Shown: positions 34,969 through 44,320, counted from the first letter of the stretch. The stretch: DNA of 64,000 nt from Rhizobium leguminosarum bv. trifolii WSM1325 (GCA_000023185.1 CP001622.1:3038001-3102000), one strand, 5' to 3'. Program-made: numbers and translations. The notes: generated by a model not told the origin, from the letters alone.

Positions 34969-35036
34969 CAGTTGATGGTGATATGGGGGAAGACGGCGGA
35001 TTTGTCAAAGGGCAATGAGACTCCCTTCCGCGCGAC

Positions 35037-35708
35037 TCAAGGAGCGGGGTCGGCGAGAACAATTTGCGGCCAGCGCAAGAGCGCGGCCTGCCCTGCAGGC
35101 GTCAGCGCATAAACGCCCTTCTCCTTGCGCTCGAACCATCCGTAGACGTTGTCGAGCAGGATGCGGCCGGCATTGGGCACCTGAGCCTTCATATCGCGCG
35201 GCCGCCCGACCCCACGCTCGATTGCGGCGGCGCAGAGCAGCACCTGCTGGCGATAGGCGGTCATGATCGGCGCCCGCGTGCTGCCGCCGATGGCGGGATC
35301 GCCGCGGCGGCGCTGATGCTCCTTGACGAGGCGCGTCCGCCGCTTGGGATTGGTGCGCGGCATCGGCGAGACGGAACTGACGATAACGCTGACCTCGCCG
35401 CTATCGGAGACGCCGAGCATGCCGATGCCGAGCCTGCGGCAGAGATCGCGATAGCGTTTGTCGGTCTCCCGCCCCCGACCCTTGGCGGAGACGCGGGCCG
35501 CGATCCAGACCTCATCGCTCATCGCCGCGCGATCGACCGCCTGGAGAACAAGCTCGAGGTTGAAGGAGAGCTTGAGTTCGCAGACCACCACGACCGGCGG
35601 CTCGGCATCGCTCAAGCCAACGAGATCGCACCCGCCGACCTCACCCTTCACGACATAACCCGCCGCCTCCAGGAAAGCTTTGACCGGCAGGTAGAGCGAT
35701 GTCTCCAT
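35037..35708 (-). CDS. DUF2161 protein, putative PD-(D/E)XK-type nuclease fold
   Basis: 223 residues. METSLYLPVKAFLEAAGYVVKGEVGGCDLVGL...VVVVCELKLSFNLELVLQAVDR carries the PD-(D/E)XK pattern: Asp in GCDLVG and the E-x-K of CELK, with a following Q in an alpha helix. The C-terminal half is basic (RTNPKRRTRLVKEHQRRRGD) and ends in a winged-helix-like region. Known members of DUF2161 are called putative phosphodiesterases; no partner or defence context is apparent. It starts 15 bases after the small gene at 35724, so they form one unit. Confidence 0.85.
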   Translation of the reverse strand: METSLYLPVKAFLEAAGYVVKGEVGGCDLVGLSDAEPPVVVVCELKLSFNLELVLQAVDRAAMSDEVWIAARVSAKGRGRETDKRYRDLCRRLGIGMLGVSDSGEVSVIVSSVSPMPRTNPKRRTRLVKEHQRRRGDPAIGGSTRAPIMTAYRQQVLLCAAAIERGVGRPRDMKAQVPNAGRILLDNVYGWFERKEKGVYALTPAGQAALLRWPQIVLADPAP

Positions 35709-35723
35709 GCTGAAAACCGCGCC

Positions 35724-35963
35724 TCAGGCGGCGTTGAGATCGGCAATCTCGCCATATCGTGCAAGCAATCGCGGCGACGACATATCTCCGGTTTCTTCAT
35801 CGACGATCACCGCATAGGCCGCCACGCCGACAAAACGCTCCGACATCGCCGAGGCAATTTTCTCCGCGCTGACGGAGTTCGATGCCTGGCGCATTTCACC
35901 GGGGACGAGATTGCCGCGGTTCTTGCGATAGGGAAGAACGATGAACTTTTCAGCATTGGCCAC
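35724..35963 (-). CDS. Small hypothetical protein
   Basis: 79 residues from a GTG at 35963, with GGGA eight bases upstream. The frame is open further upstream only by chance. The sequence (VANAEKFIVLPYRKNRGNLVPGEMRQASNSVSAEKIASAMSERFVGVAAYAVIVDEETGDMSSPRLLARYGEI) looks like a soluble alpha/beta protein. I do not recognise the family. It precedes the DUF2161 gene by 15 bases and follows the trpE(G) terminator. Confidence 0.7.
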   Translation of the reverse strand: MANAEKFIVLPYRKNRGNLVPGEMRQASNSVSAEKIASAMSERFVGVAAYAVIVDEETGDMSSPRLLARYGEIADLNAA

Positions 35964-36035
35964 GTCGAATATCCCGATTGATCGTTCCTGAAATGTTCTG
36001 ATTTGCCTGAAGAAGTCAACCGGCCTTTCGAAAAC

Positions 36036-36073
36036 GGCCTGCCCCTCCCCGCAGTCGGGGGAAAGAGCAGGCC
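36036..36073 (-). terminator. Terminator of trpE(G)
   Basis: GGCCTGC (36067-36073 on the minus strand) pairs with GCAGGCC (36036-36042) with further CCCCC/GGGG pairing in the interior, followed by GTTTT. It lies 19 bases after the trpE(G) stop. Confidence 0.75.
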
Positions 36074-36091
36074 GAATAACCGTCGAAATCC

Positions 36092-38281
36092 TCAGGCAGC
36101 CTTCGTCTTCACCTTGCGCGCCAGATGCGCCACGACATTTTCGATCATCCGCATCCCGGCATCGCCACCGAGCGTCATGATGGATTCTGGATGGAACTGC
36201 ACCGCGGCGATCGGTTCCTTCGCGTGTTCGATGCCCATGATCGTGCCGTCGTCGCTTTCCGCCGTGATGATGAACTCGCGCGGCAGCGTCGAAGGATCGG
36301 CGAAGATCGAGTGGTAGCGGCCGACCGTCACCTCCTTGGCAAGGCCGGAGAAGACGATGCCCGGCTCCAGCACGCGGATGCGCGAGGGCTTGCCGTGCAT
36401 CGGCACCGCCAGATGACGCAACTCCCCGCCATAGGCTTCGGCGAGCGCCTGCAGGCCGAGGCAGACACCGAAGATCGGCAGGTTGCGCGCCCGCGCCTTC
36501 TTGATCGTCGCCTTGCAATCGAAATCCTTGGGCGTTCCGGGTCCCGGCGACAGCACAACGAGGTCCGGGTTCAGCCTGTCGAAGATTTCCTCCGGCACCG
36601 GCGTGCGCACGGTCGAAACCGTCGCCCCCGTCTGGCGGAAGTAATTGGCGAGCGTGTGGACGAAGCTGTCCTCGTGATCGACGAGCAGGATGCTGACGCC
36701 CTTGCCGACGCCTGCGACGTCGCGCTGAACCCTGCCGGAATTACCCGTCTTGGCGTCTCGGATGGCGGAAAGCATGGCAGAGGCCTTCAGTTCTGTTTCG
36801 GCTTCTTCTTCGTCAGGAATGGAATCGTTGAGCAGCGTCGCACCGGCGCGCACCTCGGCGATACCATCCTTGATGCGCACGGTGCGCAGCGTCAGGCCGG
36901 TGTTCATATCGCCGTTGAAACCGACCATGCCGATCGCCCCACCATACCAGGCGCGTGGGCTCTTTTCATGGCTCTCGATGAAGCGCATCGCCCAGAGCTT
37001 CGGGGCGCCGGTGACGGTAACGGCCCAGGCGTGGCTGAGGAAACCGTCGAAGGCGTCCATGTCGTCGCGCAGCCGCCCTTCGATATGGTCGACCGTGTGG
37101 ATGAGGCGCGAATACATCTCGATCTGCCGGCGGCCGATCACCTTGACCGAACCCGGCTCGCAGACACGGCTTTTGTCGTTGCGGTCGACATCCGAGCACA
37201 TGGTGAGCTCGGATTCGTCCTTCTTGGAATTCAGCAGCTTCAGGATCTGCTCGCTGTCGGCGATCGGGTCGTCGCCGCGCTTGATCGTGCCCGAAATCGG
37301 GCAGGTCTCTATGCGACGGCCGGAAACGCGCACGAACATTTCAGGCGAGGCGCCGACCAGATATTCCTGATGGCCGAGATTGATGAAGAAGGAATAGGGC
37401 GAGGGATTGATCGCCTTCAGCCGCTTTGAAATGTCGGACGGCTTGCTATCGCAGCGCTCCATGAATTTCTGCCCGGGCACGACTTCGAAAAGGTCGCCCT
37501 TGCGGAAACTTTCCTTCGCCTTGGTGACGAGCTCGGCATATTCGCCCGGTCGGTGATCGCTCTTCGGCGGAATGGCATCCGTGTGTTTGAAGGGCTCCGC
37601 GGCGATATCCTGGGCCTTGCCCTCGGTCGACACGCCGCCTTTTTCGAAGTCGTAACGGTCGACCCAGGCCTTGGCGGAATAGTTGTCGACGACGAGGATC
37701 TCGTCCGGCAGGTAGAGCACCATGTCACGCTGATCGGAGGGCCGCGTCAGCTTCAGATTAATCGCGTCGAACTGGAAGGCGATGTCGTATCCGAAGGCGC
37801 CGTAGAACCCGAGGCTTGCATCCGCCTGCGAATAAAATAGGTCGGTGACGGCGCGCAGCACGGTGAAGACCGTCGGCATCTTCGAGCGTTCTTCCTCGGT
37901 GAACACCCGGTCCGGCGTCTTGACGGTGAGGTCGAGGCGGCGGGCCGAGGAAGCGCCGAGCACGATGTCGGACACGGTCTTCAGCCGCTCGATCACGAAG
38001 CCGAGGATCACCTCGCCGCGTTCATTATAGGCCTCGATCCAGACGTCGCGCCCGAAGGAAGAGATTCCGAGCGGCGGATCGACGACGGCGGTATCCCAGC
38101 GCGTATAGCGGCCGGGATATTCGTAGTTCGACGAAAACACCGCGCCGCGGCGCTCGTCGAGCTTGTCGACATAGGAAGAGACCGCATCGCCGTAGGGGAT
38201 CGCCCGCCGCTGCCGCGTGACCGTAATGCCGCCCTTGGTCTCGTAGATTTCCGCACCATCATCCCGCAGGATCGTTACCAT
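36092..38281 (-). CDS. trpE(G): Anthranilate synthase, fused TrpE-TrpG
   Basis: 729 residues. The TrpE-type chorismate-binding part covers about 1-520, ending in the catalytic block with [26 protein letters not shown] and [21 protein letters not shown]. The TrpG-type glutamine amidotransferase part follows from about 540, with GPGTPKDF, the catalytic Cys in [10 protein letters not shown] and VQFHPESI with the catalytic His-Glu. The enzyme makes anthranilate from chorismate and glutamine. This single-gene fusion is a hallmark of Rhizobiales. It is preceded by the trpL attenuator and is expected to be controlled by tryptophan starvation. Confidence 0.97.
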   Translation of the reverse strand: MVTILRDDGAEIYETKGGITVTRQRRAIPYGDAVSSYVDKLDERRGAVFSSNYEYPGRYTRWDTAVVDPPLGISSFGRDVWIEAYNERGEVILGFVIERLKTVSDIVLGASSARRLDLTVKTPDRVFTEEERSKMPTVFTVLRAVTDLFYSQADASLGFYGAFGYDIAFQFDAINLKLTRPSDQRDMVLYLPDEILVVDNYSAKAWVDRYDFEKGGVSTEGKAQDIAAEPFKHTDAIPPKSDHRPGEYAELVTKAKESFRKGDLFEVVPGQKFMERCDSKPSDISKRLKAINPSPYSFFINLGHQEYLVGASPEMFVRVSGRRIETCPISGTIKRGDDPIADSEQILKLLNSKKDESELTMCSDVDRNDKSRVCEPGSVKVIGRRQIEMYSRLIHTVDHIEGRLRDDMDAFDGFLSHAWAVTVTGAPKLWAMRFIESHEKSPRAWYGGAIGMVGFNGDMNTGLTLRTVRIKDGIAEVRAGATLLNDSIPDEEEAETELKASAMLSAIRDAKTGNSGRVQRDVAGVGKGVSILLVDHEDSFVHTLANYFRQTGATVSTVRTPVPEEIFDRLNPDLVVLSPGPGTPKDFDCKATIKKARARNLPIFGVCLGLQALAEAYGGELRHLAVPMHGKPSRIRVLEPGIVFSGLAKEVTVGRYHSIFADPSTLPREFIITAESDDGTIMGIEHAKEPIAAVQFHPESIMTLGGDAGMRMIENVVAHLARKVKTKAA

Positions 38282-38327
38282 TGTTCCACTCCGTTATCGG
38301 GGCCCGGACGACAGGCGGCCATAAAAC

Positions 38328-38358
38328 AAAAAAAGCCGCCTCGAAGTTTCGGGCGGCT
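38328..38358 (-). terminator. trp attenuator terminator
   Basis: On the minus strand AGCCGCC (38352-38358), then GAAACTTCGA-containing loop, pairs with GGCGGCT (38334-38340) followed by TTTTTTTG. It lies 38 bases downstream of the leader-peptide stop and 46 bases upstream of trpE(G). GGCGGCC just after the leader stop (38389-38395) offers the competing antiterminator pairing. Confidence 0.92.
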
Positions 38359-38395
38359 CACTCGTCGTCTTTGGACACGATTGGTCGAGGCCGCC

Positions 38396-38440
38396 TTAGC
38401 GAACCCACCACCAAACAGCAATGTTCAAGGACTTGATCAT
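38396..38440 (-). CDS. trpL: Tryptophan leader peptide
   Basis: 14 residues, MIKSLNIAVWWWVR, with three consecutive Trp codons. Lengths and the WWW-x-R ending match the rhizobial peTrpL. The A of the ATG is the seventh base after the -10 box, so the mRNA is leaderless. This is too short for general gene finders. Confidence 0.93.
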   Translation of the reverse strand: MIKSLNIAVWWWVR

Positions 38441-38446
38441 GAAAAA

Positions 38447-38475
38447 TTGTTAGCCTGAGATCAGCAATTGCGCAA
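38447..38475 (-). promoter_or_regulatory. trp promoter
   Basis: TTGCGC (38470-38475), a 17-base spacer and TAACAA (38447-38452) place the transcript start at 38440, the A of the trpL ATG. Confidence 0.75.
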
Positions 38476-38492
38476 GAGGCGAATGCGGAATG

Positions 38493-38515
38493 AAAAGGGC
38501 GGCCCGAAAGCCGCC
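38493..38515 (-). terminator. Terminator of the heme receptor gene
   Basis: GGCGGC (38510-38515 minus strand) pairs with GCCGCC (38498-38503) around a six-base loop, followed by CTTTTC. It separates the receptor gene from the trp promoter. Confidence 0.75.
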
Positions 38516-38545
38516 ACTCCCCCAGCCATGAAGGCGTGATCGCGA

Positions 38546-40795
38546 TCAGAAAGTCTTGGTCAGCGAGATCTTGAAGGTGCGTCCGGGCTCGGAATACCAA
38601 TCGCGCGGCTGCGACGCCGTCGAGATCAGGTTGACATCGCGCACGGCGAGCGCGTTGAAATATTCCTGGTCGAAGATGTTGTAGACACCTGCCTGCACGC
38701 GCAGGCCCGGCACCTGGTCCGGCGTCCACCAGCCGGTCAGGTCGACGATCGCGTAGCCCGGCGCATCGAAGGTCGTGTCGGTGGTGTTGGTGACGGGCGT
38801 ATCGAGATGATCGGTAAGCATGCCCGCCGAAAGCGTCGAAGAAAGATCGAAGCCGAAAGTCTCGTTGCTCCAGCCGCCGCCGACTATCGCCTTGAACGGT
38901 GCCACCGATCGCAGGCGCTGGGCAGTTTCCTCGTTCCTGCCATAGGCATAGGCAAGTGACGTATGGAGATTGATGCCGTTGTTGAATGTCTTGGCGGCGC
39001 TGGCTTCAATACCCGAGATCGTTGCCGCAGATACGTTCGTGTAGTTGAATGCCGTAAAGCCGGTCGCGTCGACGCTCGTCACCGTCTCGATAAAATTCTG
39101 GTAGCGGGTGTGGAAGGCCGCAACCCGACCGGTAAAATCGCCCGTGTCAAAATTAGCGCCGATTTCGACGCCGCGGCCGATTTCGGGTTGCAGATCGGGA
39201 TTGCCGAGCTGGGCGTAGCGGCCCGTCGGGTTGTAGAAGCGGCTGTAGAGTTCGTCCACGGTGGGTGCGCGGAAGCCGACTGCCAGCTGCAGGTAGAGCT
39301 GCACGTCGGGCGTCAAGTCGTATGTCGCAAGAATCTTCGGTGACAGGCCGGCTTCCGTTCGGTCGCTCAGGTCCCCGAAACGAGCAAGGCCGGTATTGCT
39401 TGCGAAACTCCCGCCGGTCGAGGGATTGTAGTTGAACCAGTCAAAGCGGAAGCCGGGTGTCAGCGCGAAGCCGGTATTGCCGATTTCGATCTTGTCTTCG
39501 ACAACAAGCCCAAGATTCTGGCTGTCGACATTGGGCACTTCCGCCTGATTGTTCAGCGACGGGCAGGTCGTCGGTGTGGGGCAAAGGGCCCAGCTATACT
39601 GGCTCCAGCTGGAAACGCCGACGTCGAGGCCAATGCGAACGGAGTGGCTGAGACCGGAATACTCAAAATCCTTCGTTGCAGTGCCGCTGAAGCCCCAGGT
39701 TTCGTTTTCAATCTCGTTGTTACGGCCATAGGCCACATTCGCCGCGGTACGCCCCTTGCTGCCGGATTCCTTCTTCAAGTCCTGCCAATAGAGCGTGGCG
39801 CGCGCACTGCTGAAGAACGCATCGGAAGACTGCGCTTCATAGTCATAATCGAGCGACACACGATCACGATCACGCAGTTCGCGACCGTCGTAATTGTCGA
39901 TCATATAAGTGCGTCCGGTACCTTGCTGTTCACGCAGATCAGTCTGCAGGTCACGCCTGAAACGCTCGGCAGTCAGACCGATGCGGTGGCCACCCTCCAG
40001 CTCCTGACGCAGCTTGAAGAGCAGATTATGCTGATCGAAATCAGCTGGATCCGCCTCGGTGCGGAAACGACCATAGCTGTCATTGTCGCCCATGTTGTCG
40101 CGTTCATGCCCCTTGCGGTAGCCACCCTGAAACAGGATCGACGTACCGCCGATCTTCTTGGCGGCAGCGGCTGAGCCGGAAATGCTGCGGTCTTCGCTGT
40201 CATAGGTCGACTTGACGATCGCACCCCAGTCGCGGCCTTCAGGAATGAGATCCTCCGGCTCCAGCGTATTGAGAACGATGGCGCCGCCGAGCATGCCGGA
40301 ACCACCCTTGCTCGAATCCGCGCCGCGCACGATATCGAGCGAGGACAGCGAATCGAAATCGAACGTATCGCCACCGCCATTGGCATTGCTGAGGGCGAAA
40401 GCGCCCTGGCGCGAGCTGTTCGAAATATAGGGAATTGGAATGCCGTCGACGGTGGTCAGGATGCGAGCGCCCGAAAGGCCACGCAGGTTGAAGCCTGCGT
40501 CACCACGCGAATAATTTACGCCTGCATCGACGCTGCGGCCGATATCGTCAAAATTGGTGACCTGCTTTTCTTCGAGCTGCTTGGCAGTGATCTCGGTGGC
40601 CAGCGGCGTGTCGGCGACGCTGCCCGGCGCCACGCGTTTGCCCTTGACGACGATCTTCTGCAGGACGGTGCTTTCCTCCGTCGCGGCTTGCGGCGCTGTT
40701 GCCGGAGCGCTTTGCGCGAAAGACTGCGAAACAGGAAGAACAACTGTGGCTGCCGTGCAGACCAATAGAACCGAGCGCCAATGCCGGACGATCAT
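38546..40795 (-). CDS. hmuR: TonB-dependent heme/hemoglobin receptor
   Basis: 749 residues. A signal peptide (about 1-27, ending SQSFA) precedes a TonB-box-like ESTVLQKIVV (about 42-51), the plug (to about 190) and a 22-stranded barrel ending in the outer-membrane sorting residue Phe (KTF). The heme-receptor landmarks FRAPTVDELY and NPDLQPE are present, but the segment between them has no His. It should take up heme-iron across the outer membrane with TonB energy. A palindromic operator overlaps its -35 box. Gene symbol is by similarity to rhizobial HmuR/ShmR. Confidence 0.88.
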   Translation of the reverse strand: MIVRHWRSVLLVCTAATVVLPVSQSFAQSAPATAPQAATEESTVLQKIVVKGKRVAPGSVADTPLATEITAKQLEEKQVTNFDDIGRSVDAGVNYSRGDAGFNLRGLSGARILTTVDGIPIPYISNSSRQGAFALSNANGGGDTFDFDSLSSLDIVRGADSSKGGSGMLGGAIVLNTLEPEDLIPEGRDWGAIVKSTYDSEDRSISGSAAAAKKIGGTSILFQGGYRKGHERDNMGDNDSYGRFRTEADPADFDQHNLLFKLRQELEGGHRIGLTAERFRRDLQTDLREQQGTGRTYMIDNYDGRELRDRDRVSLDYDYEAQSSDAFFSSARATLYWQDLKKESGSKGRTAANVAYGRNNEIENETWGFSGTATKDFEYSGLSHSVRIGLDVGVSSWSQYSWALCPTPTTCPSLNNQAEVPNVDSQNLGLVVEDKIEIGNTGFALTPGFRFDWFNYNPSTGGSFASNTGLARFGDLSDRTEAGLSPKILATYDLTPDVQLYLQLAVGFRAPTVDELYSRFYNPTGRYAQLGNPDLQPEIGRGVEIGANFDTGDFTGRVAAFHTRYQNFIETVTSVDATGFTAFNYTNVSAATISGIEASAAKTFNNGINLHTSLAYAYGRNEETAQRLRSVAPFKAIVGGGWSNETFGFDLSSTLSAGMLTDHLDTPVTNTTDTTFDAPGYAIVDLTGWWTPDQVPGLRVQAGVYNIFDQEYFNALAVRDVNLISTASQPRDWYSEPGRTFKISLTKTF

Positions 40796-40932
40796 AACCT
40801 ACCCTCTCATGATGATTACCGGGCTGGCTGGTCGTGGCGCGTCGAACGCTCGAGGGGCTGGCTGGGCTTTTACGGATGAAGACGAAGTAAAATTCCGCCT
40901 TCTTTTCGCCGCATAAAAAACATGAGCAGCAT

Positions 40933-40961
40933 TGTCAACATAAGTCATCATTTTATGTTGA
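40933..40961 (-). promoter_or_regulatory. 27-bp palindromic operator over the hmuR -35 box
   Basis: TCAACATAA (40935-40943), nine bases, TTATGTTGA (40953-40961) is a perfect inverted repeat. On the minus strand the arm ends in TTGACA (40933-40938), a consensus -35 box, with a weak -10 17 bases further. A bound repressor would block RNA polymerase. It fits neither the TGA-N9-TCA iron box nor the Irr box as I know them. Confidence 0.6.
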
Positions 40962-40994
40962 ATAAATATATCAAGTTTTAGCGATCTTCAATGA

Positions 40995-41027
40995 CGTTGC
41001 ACAATTGCAACGAAAAACGCCCTCATG
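40995..41027 (+). promoter_or_regulatory. 5' motif B: CGTTGCA palindrome followed by AAAAACGCCCTC
   Basis: CGTTGCA-N4-TGCAACG (40995-41012) then AAAAACGCCCTC (41013-41024), 41 bases before the extensin-family start. It matches motif A at 622-653, with a three-base insertion in the loop and one extra G. Confidence 0.4.
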
Positions 41028-41064
41028 CGTTGTCTTCAGCCACGGATACGAGGAATCGGACGCG

Positions 41065-42015
41065 TTGAGAAAACTTTCGACATTGGCGATCCTTTTCGCC
41101 GCTACCGCCTTTCTTGCCGGCGCTCGCCTGCCCCCGCAAGGCCCGATGCCCGAACCTCGGCCAGATGCCGGACAGCCGACCAGCCCCACCTCCCCTTCCT
41201 CGGAAAAGACGGAACCGCCCGCGCCCGGAGAGGTCCCGGCCCCTCAGCCGAAACCCGACGTCAAGGACCCGGAGGCACCGGCATCGAGCCCGCCAGCGCC
41301 GCAGGCCGCACCGTCAGAGCCCGGGCCGACAGAACCGATGCAAGGTCCGCCGCGGCCGCCGGGCAGCCCCGAAAGCTCACAGCCGCCGACGGAAGAAGGT
41401 AAGCCGCCCGGCGAGCAGACACTTGAAGAGCAACACCTGACGATCGAACCGGAAAGCGATGCCGAGCATGCCGAATGCACGGCCGCCCTTCAGTCCCTGG
41501 GCGTCGTCTTCAAGGACACGCCGCGCATCGATGACGGTAACGGCTGCGGCATCGACAAGCCGATCATCGTCTCTGAAGCCCTGCCCGGCATCAAGCTGAA
41601 GCCGGAGGCGACGATTCGCTGTCCGGCAGCGCTTGCCCTTGCTCGCTGGATGAAGGACAGCGTCATCCCGGCGGCTTCCGCCGCCCTACCGGAGCAGGGC
41701 CGCATCACCACCGTCAACCAGGCAACGTCCTATATGTGCCGCCTGCGTAACAGTGCCGGAACCGGCAAGATCTCCGAGCATGCCCGCGGCAACGCCATCG
41801 ATATTGCGAGCTTCCATTTCGAAAAGGGTGAAGATGTCGCCGTCCGCTCCCGTCGCGAGGATTCTACGCTGACCGGCGCCTTCCAGCGCACCGTCAGCGC
41901 CGCCGGCTGCCTCTACTTCACCACCGTCCTCGATCCGGAAAGCGACGCCGCCCACGAAACCCATTTCCATCTAGACGTCATCGAGAGGAAGGGTGGCTAT
42001 CGTTATTGCCATTAG
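41065..42015 (+). CDS. Exported extensin-family protein (extensin-like C-terminal domain)
   Basis: 316 residues from a TTG at 41065, chosen because it gives a normal signal peptide (MRKLSTLAILFAATAFLAGA) and has GAGGAA upstream. A long Pro/Glu-rich linker (about 25-125, repeated PEP/PAP units) leads to the extensin-like C-terminal domain with CGIDKPIIV, SYMCRLRNSAGTGKISEHARGNAIDIASFHF and HETHFHLDV. The last two blocks carry His/Asp residues arranged as in D-Ala-D-Ala carboxypeptidase-like metalloenzymes, so a cell-wall role in the periplasm is plausible. Confidence 0.85.
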   Translation: MRKLSTLAILFAATAFLAGARLPPQGPMPEPRPDAGQPTSPTSPSSEKTEPPAPGEVPAPQPKPDVKDPEAPASSPPAPQAAPSEPGPTEPMQGPPRPPGSPESSQPPTEEGKPPGEQTLEEQHLTIEPESDAEHAECTAALQSLGVVFKDTPRIDDGNGCGIDKPIIVSEALPGIKLKPEATIRCPAALALARWMKDSVIPAASAALPEQGRITTVNQATSYMCRLRNSAGTGKISEHARGNAIDIASFHFEKGEDVAVRSRREDSTLTGAFQRTVSAAGCLYFTTVLDPESDAAHETHFHLDVIERKGGYRYCH

Positions 42016-42099
42016 TCACTTCAAAGAGTTGCGATTCCCGCTTGAATCGGGTCATCCAACCACTAAACTTCGGCACGAAGAACCGGCGGAGTGCCTACC

Positions 42100-42345
42100 A
42101 TGACCTTGTTGAGCTTCCAGATGAAAGACTCCACAGTTTCCCGTCTGGATCGCCTGGCCGAAAGGCGAAAGCTTTCGTCGGCCGAGATCGCAGCCGTGGC
42201 GATCGAAGAATTCATCGAACGGGAGGAATGGCAACTCTCGGAGATCGAGGCTGCCGTTCGCGAAGCCGACCAAAGCGACTTCGCCTCCGAAGAGGATGTC
42301 GCTACAGTCCTGTCAAAATATATTGGCAGCCCTTCTGGAAAATGA
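42100..42345 (+). CDS. RHH antitoxin (ParD/CopG-like)
   Basis: 81 residues from the ATG at 42100, with GGCGGAG upstream. The N-terminus is a ribbon-helix-helix domain (TLLSFQMKDSTVSRLDRLAERRKLSSAEIAAVAIEEFIEREEWQ) and the C-terminus is acidic (AAVREADQSDFASEEDV), as in antitoxins that wrap ParE/RelE toxins. Its stop overlaps the toxin start by four bases. Confidence 0.87.
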   Translation: MTLLSFQMKDSTVSRLDRLAERRKLSSAEIAAVAIEEFIEREEWQLSEIEAAVREADQSDFASEEDVATVLSKYIGSPSGK

Positions 42346-42632
42346 GCCTGCGCATCAAATGGACCCGCAGAGCGCTTGCCCGCCTTGATCATATCGGCGC
42401 TTACATCGCCCGTCACCATCAAGGTGCCGCAGCGAGGGTCATCGTCCGTATCCAATCCATCGTGGAGACGATGCCGGATTATCCGTTGGTGGGAAAAGTC
42501 AGTCGCGTCGCGGGAACAAGGGAAGTGGTGCTGAGCGACATTCCCTATATTGTCGCATGTCGCGCTAGAGAAAACGAAATTGAAATTCTAACCATCTTGC
42601 ATACATCTCAACGATGGCCGAAGAGCTTCTGA
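42342..42632 (+). CDS. ParE/RelE-family toxin
   Basis: 96 residues. The fold signature is WTRRALARLDHIGAYIARHHQGAAARVIVRIQSIVETMPDYPLVGKVSRVAGTREVVLSDIPYIVACRARENEIEILTILHTSQRWP, matching RelE/ParE toxins with the C-terminal basic and aromatic residues (HTSQRWP) intact. Whether it attacks gyrase or mRNA cannot be decided. It is the second gene of a standard chromosomal toxin-antitoxin pair and ends eight bases from fhs. Confidence 0.9.
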   Translation: MSLRIKWTRRALARLDHIGAYIARHHQGAAARVIVRIQSIVETMPDYPLVGKVSRVAGTREVVLSDIPYIVACRARENEIEILTILHTSQRWPKSF

Positions 42633-42640
42633 AGCCGGCT

Positions 42641-44320
42641 CTAAAACAACCCCTCGATATAGCCCTGGTCGTTCAGGAAAATCCGTTCCGCCGACGGTGA
42701 TTTCGGCAGGCCCGGCATCGTCATGATCTCGCCGGTGATGGCGACGACGAAGCCCGCTCCCGCCGAAAGCCGCACCTCTCGCACGGTGACGATGTGGCCT
42801 TCCGGCGCGCCGCGCAGGTTCGGATCGGTGGAGAAGGAATATTGCGTCTTCGCCATGCAGATCGGCAGCTTGCCGTAACCTTGCTCCTCCCATGTCTGCA
42901 ACTGGTCGCGCACCGCCTTGTCGGCCGTCACTTCACCGGCATGGTAGATCTTCGAGGCGACGATCTCGATCTTCTCGAACAGCGAAATGTCGTCGCCATA
43001 GAGCGGCTGGAATTTCGCCTGCCCGGATTCGGCCAGTTCCACCACCTTGTGCGCCAGTTCCTCGATGCCGGCCGAACCCAGCGCCCAGTGGCGGCAGAGG
43101 ATCGCCTCGGCGCCAAGCCTCGAGACAAATTCCTTGACTGCCGCGATCTCGGCGTCGGTATCCGAGACGAAATGGTTGATCGCCACGACGACGGGCACCC
43201 GGAAACGACGCACATTGGCAACGTGCCGGCCAAGATTGGCGCAGCCCTTCTTCAGCGCCTCGACATCCTCCGTGCCGAGATCTTCCTTCTTCACCCCGCC
43301 ATTCATCTTCAGCGCCCGGACGGTCGCGACGATCACCGCCGCATCCGGCTTCAGCCCGGCCTTGCGGCACTTGATGTCGAAGAATTTCTCGGCCCCGAGA
43401 TCGGCGCCGAAGCCCGCTTCGGTCACCACATAGTCGCCAAGCTTCAGCGCCGTCTTCGTCGCCGTCACCGAGTTGCAGCCATGGGCGATGTTGGCGAAGG
43501 GGCCGCCATGCACGAAGGCCGGATTGTTCTCTAGCGTCTGCACGAGGTTCGGCTGCATCGCATCTTTCAACAGCACCGCCATTGCGCCGTCGGCTTTCAG
43601 GTCTCGCGCTTGCACCGCCGTCCTGTCGAAACGATAGCCGATGATGATGTCGCCAAGCCGCCGCTCCAGATCCTTGAGGTCGGTGGCAAGGCAGAGGATC
43701 GCCATCACCTCGGAGGCGACGGTGATGTCGAACCCGCCCTGGCGCGGGAAACCGTTGGCGACGCCGCCGAGCGATGAGACCATGCTTCTGAGCGCCCGGT
43801 CGTTCATGTCCATGACCCGCCGCCAAGTGATGCGGCGGATGTCGATATTCTCTTCGTTGCCCCAGTAGATGTGGTTGTCGATCATCGCCGCCAGCAGATT
43901 GTGCGCCGATGTGATCGCATGGAAATCGCCGGTGAAATGCAGGTTGATGTCTTCCATCGGCACGACCTGTGCATAACCGCCGCCGGCCGCCCCGCCCTTG
44001 ACGCCGAAGCAGGGGCCGAGCGAGGCCTCGCGGATGCAGACAACGGCTTTCTTGCCGATCCGGTTCAGCCCGTCGCCGAGCCCGACGGTGGTGGTCGTCT
44101 TGCCCTCGCCCGCCGGCGTCGGGTTGATCGCGGTGACGAGGATCAGCTTGCCATCCTTCTTGCCTGCTTGCGCAGCAATGAACTCGGCGCTGACCTTCGC
44201 TTTGTCATGACCATAGGGAACGAGCTGCTCGACCGGAATGCCGAGTTTCGCCCCGATTTCGAAGATCGGCTTTTTGGCCGCGGCGCGTGCGATTTCGATA
44301 TCGGATTTGATGGATGGCAT
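42641..44320 (-). CDS. fhs: Formate-tetrahydrofolate ligase
   Basis: 559 residues from the ATG at 44320 with GGGGGAA upstream; a frame extension to 44413 lacks a ribosome site. The ATP-binding P-loop is [18 protein letters not shown] (near residues 62-80), and family blocks [32 protein letters not shown] and [12 protein letters not shown] are present. The enzyme makes 10-formyltetrahydrofolate from formate, THF and ATP in one-carbon metabolism. Confidence 0.97.
   Translation of the reverse strand: MPSIKSDIEIARAAAKKPIFEIGAKLGIPVEQLVPYGHDKAKVSAEFIAAQAGKKDGKLILVTAINPTPAGEGKTTTTVGLGDGLNRIGKKAVVCIREASLGPCFGVKGGAAGGGYAQVVPMEDINLHFTGDFHAITSAHNLLAAMIDNHIYWGNEENIDIRRITWRRVMDMNDRALRSMVSSLGGVANGFPRQGGFDITVASEVMAILCLATDLKDLERRLGDIIIGYRFDRTAVQARDLKADGAMAVLLKDAMQPNLVQTLENNPAFVHGGPFANIAHGCNSVTATKTALKLGDYVVTEAGFGADLGAEKFFDIKCRKAGLKPDAAVIVATVRALKMNGGVKKEDLGTEDVEALKKGCANLGRHVANVRRFRVPVVVAINHFVSDTDAEIAAVKEFVSRLGAEAILCRHWALGSAGIEELAHKVVELAESGQAKFQPLYGDDISLFEKIEIVASKIYHAGEVTADKAVRDQLQTWEEQGYGKLPICMAKTQYSFSTDPNLRGAPEGHIVTVREVRLSAGAGFVVAITGEIMTMPGLPKSPSAERIFLNDQGYIEGLF

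Larger units (their letters stand above)
38328..38440 (-). ncRNA. rnTrpL: trpL attenuator RNA (rnTrpL-type)
   Basis: When the attenuator terminates, a transcript of about 110 bases is released. In Sinorhizobium meliloti the equivalent RNA is reported to act in trans and its peptide to have its own roles. Size, start at the ATG and terminator here are the same. Confidence 0.75.

Noticed and set aside
35037..35708. PD-(D/E)XK-like protein as part of a restriction or defence island
   Set aside because: No methylase, helicase or other defence gene is nearby; the neighbours are housekeeping genes.
42100..42632. Toxin-antitoxin pair as a novel defence system
   Set aside because: It is a standard RHH/ParE pair without unusual domains or neighbouring defence genes.
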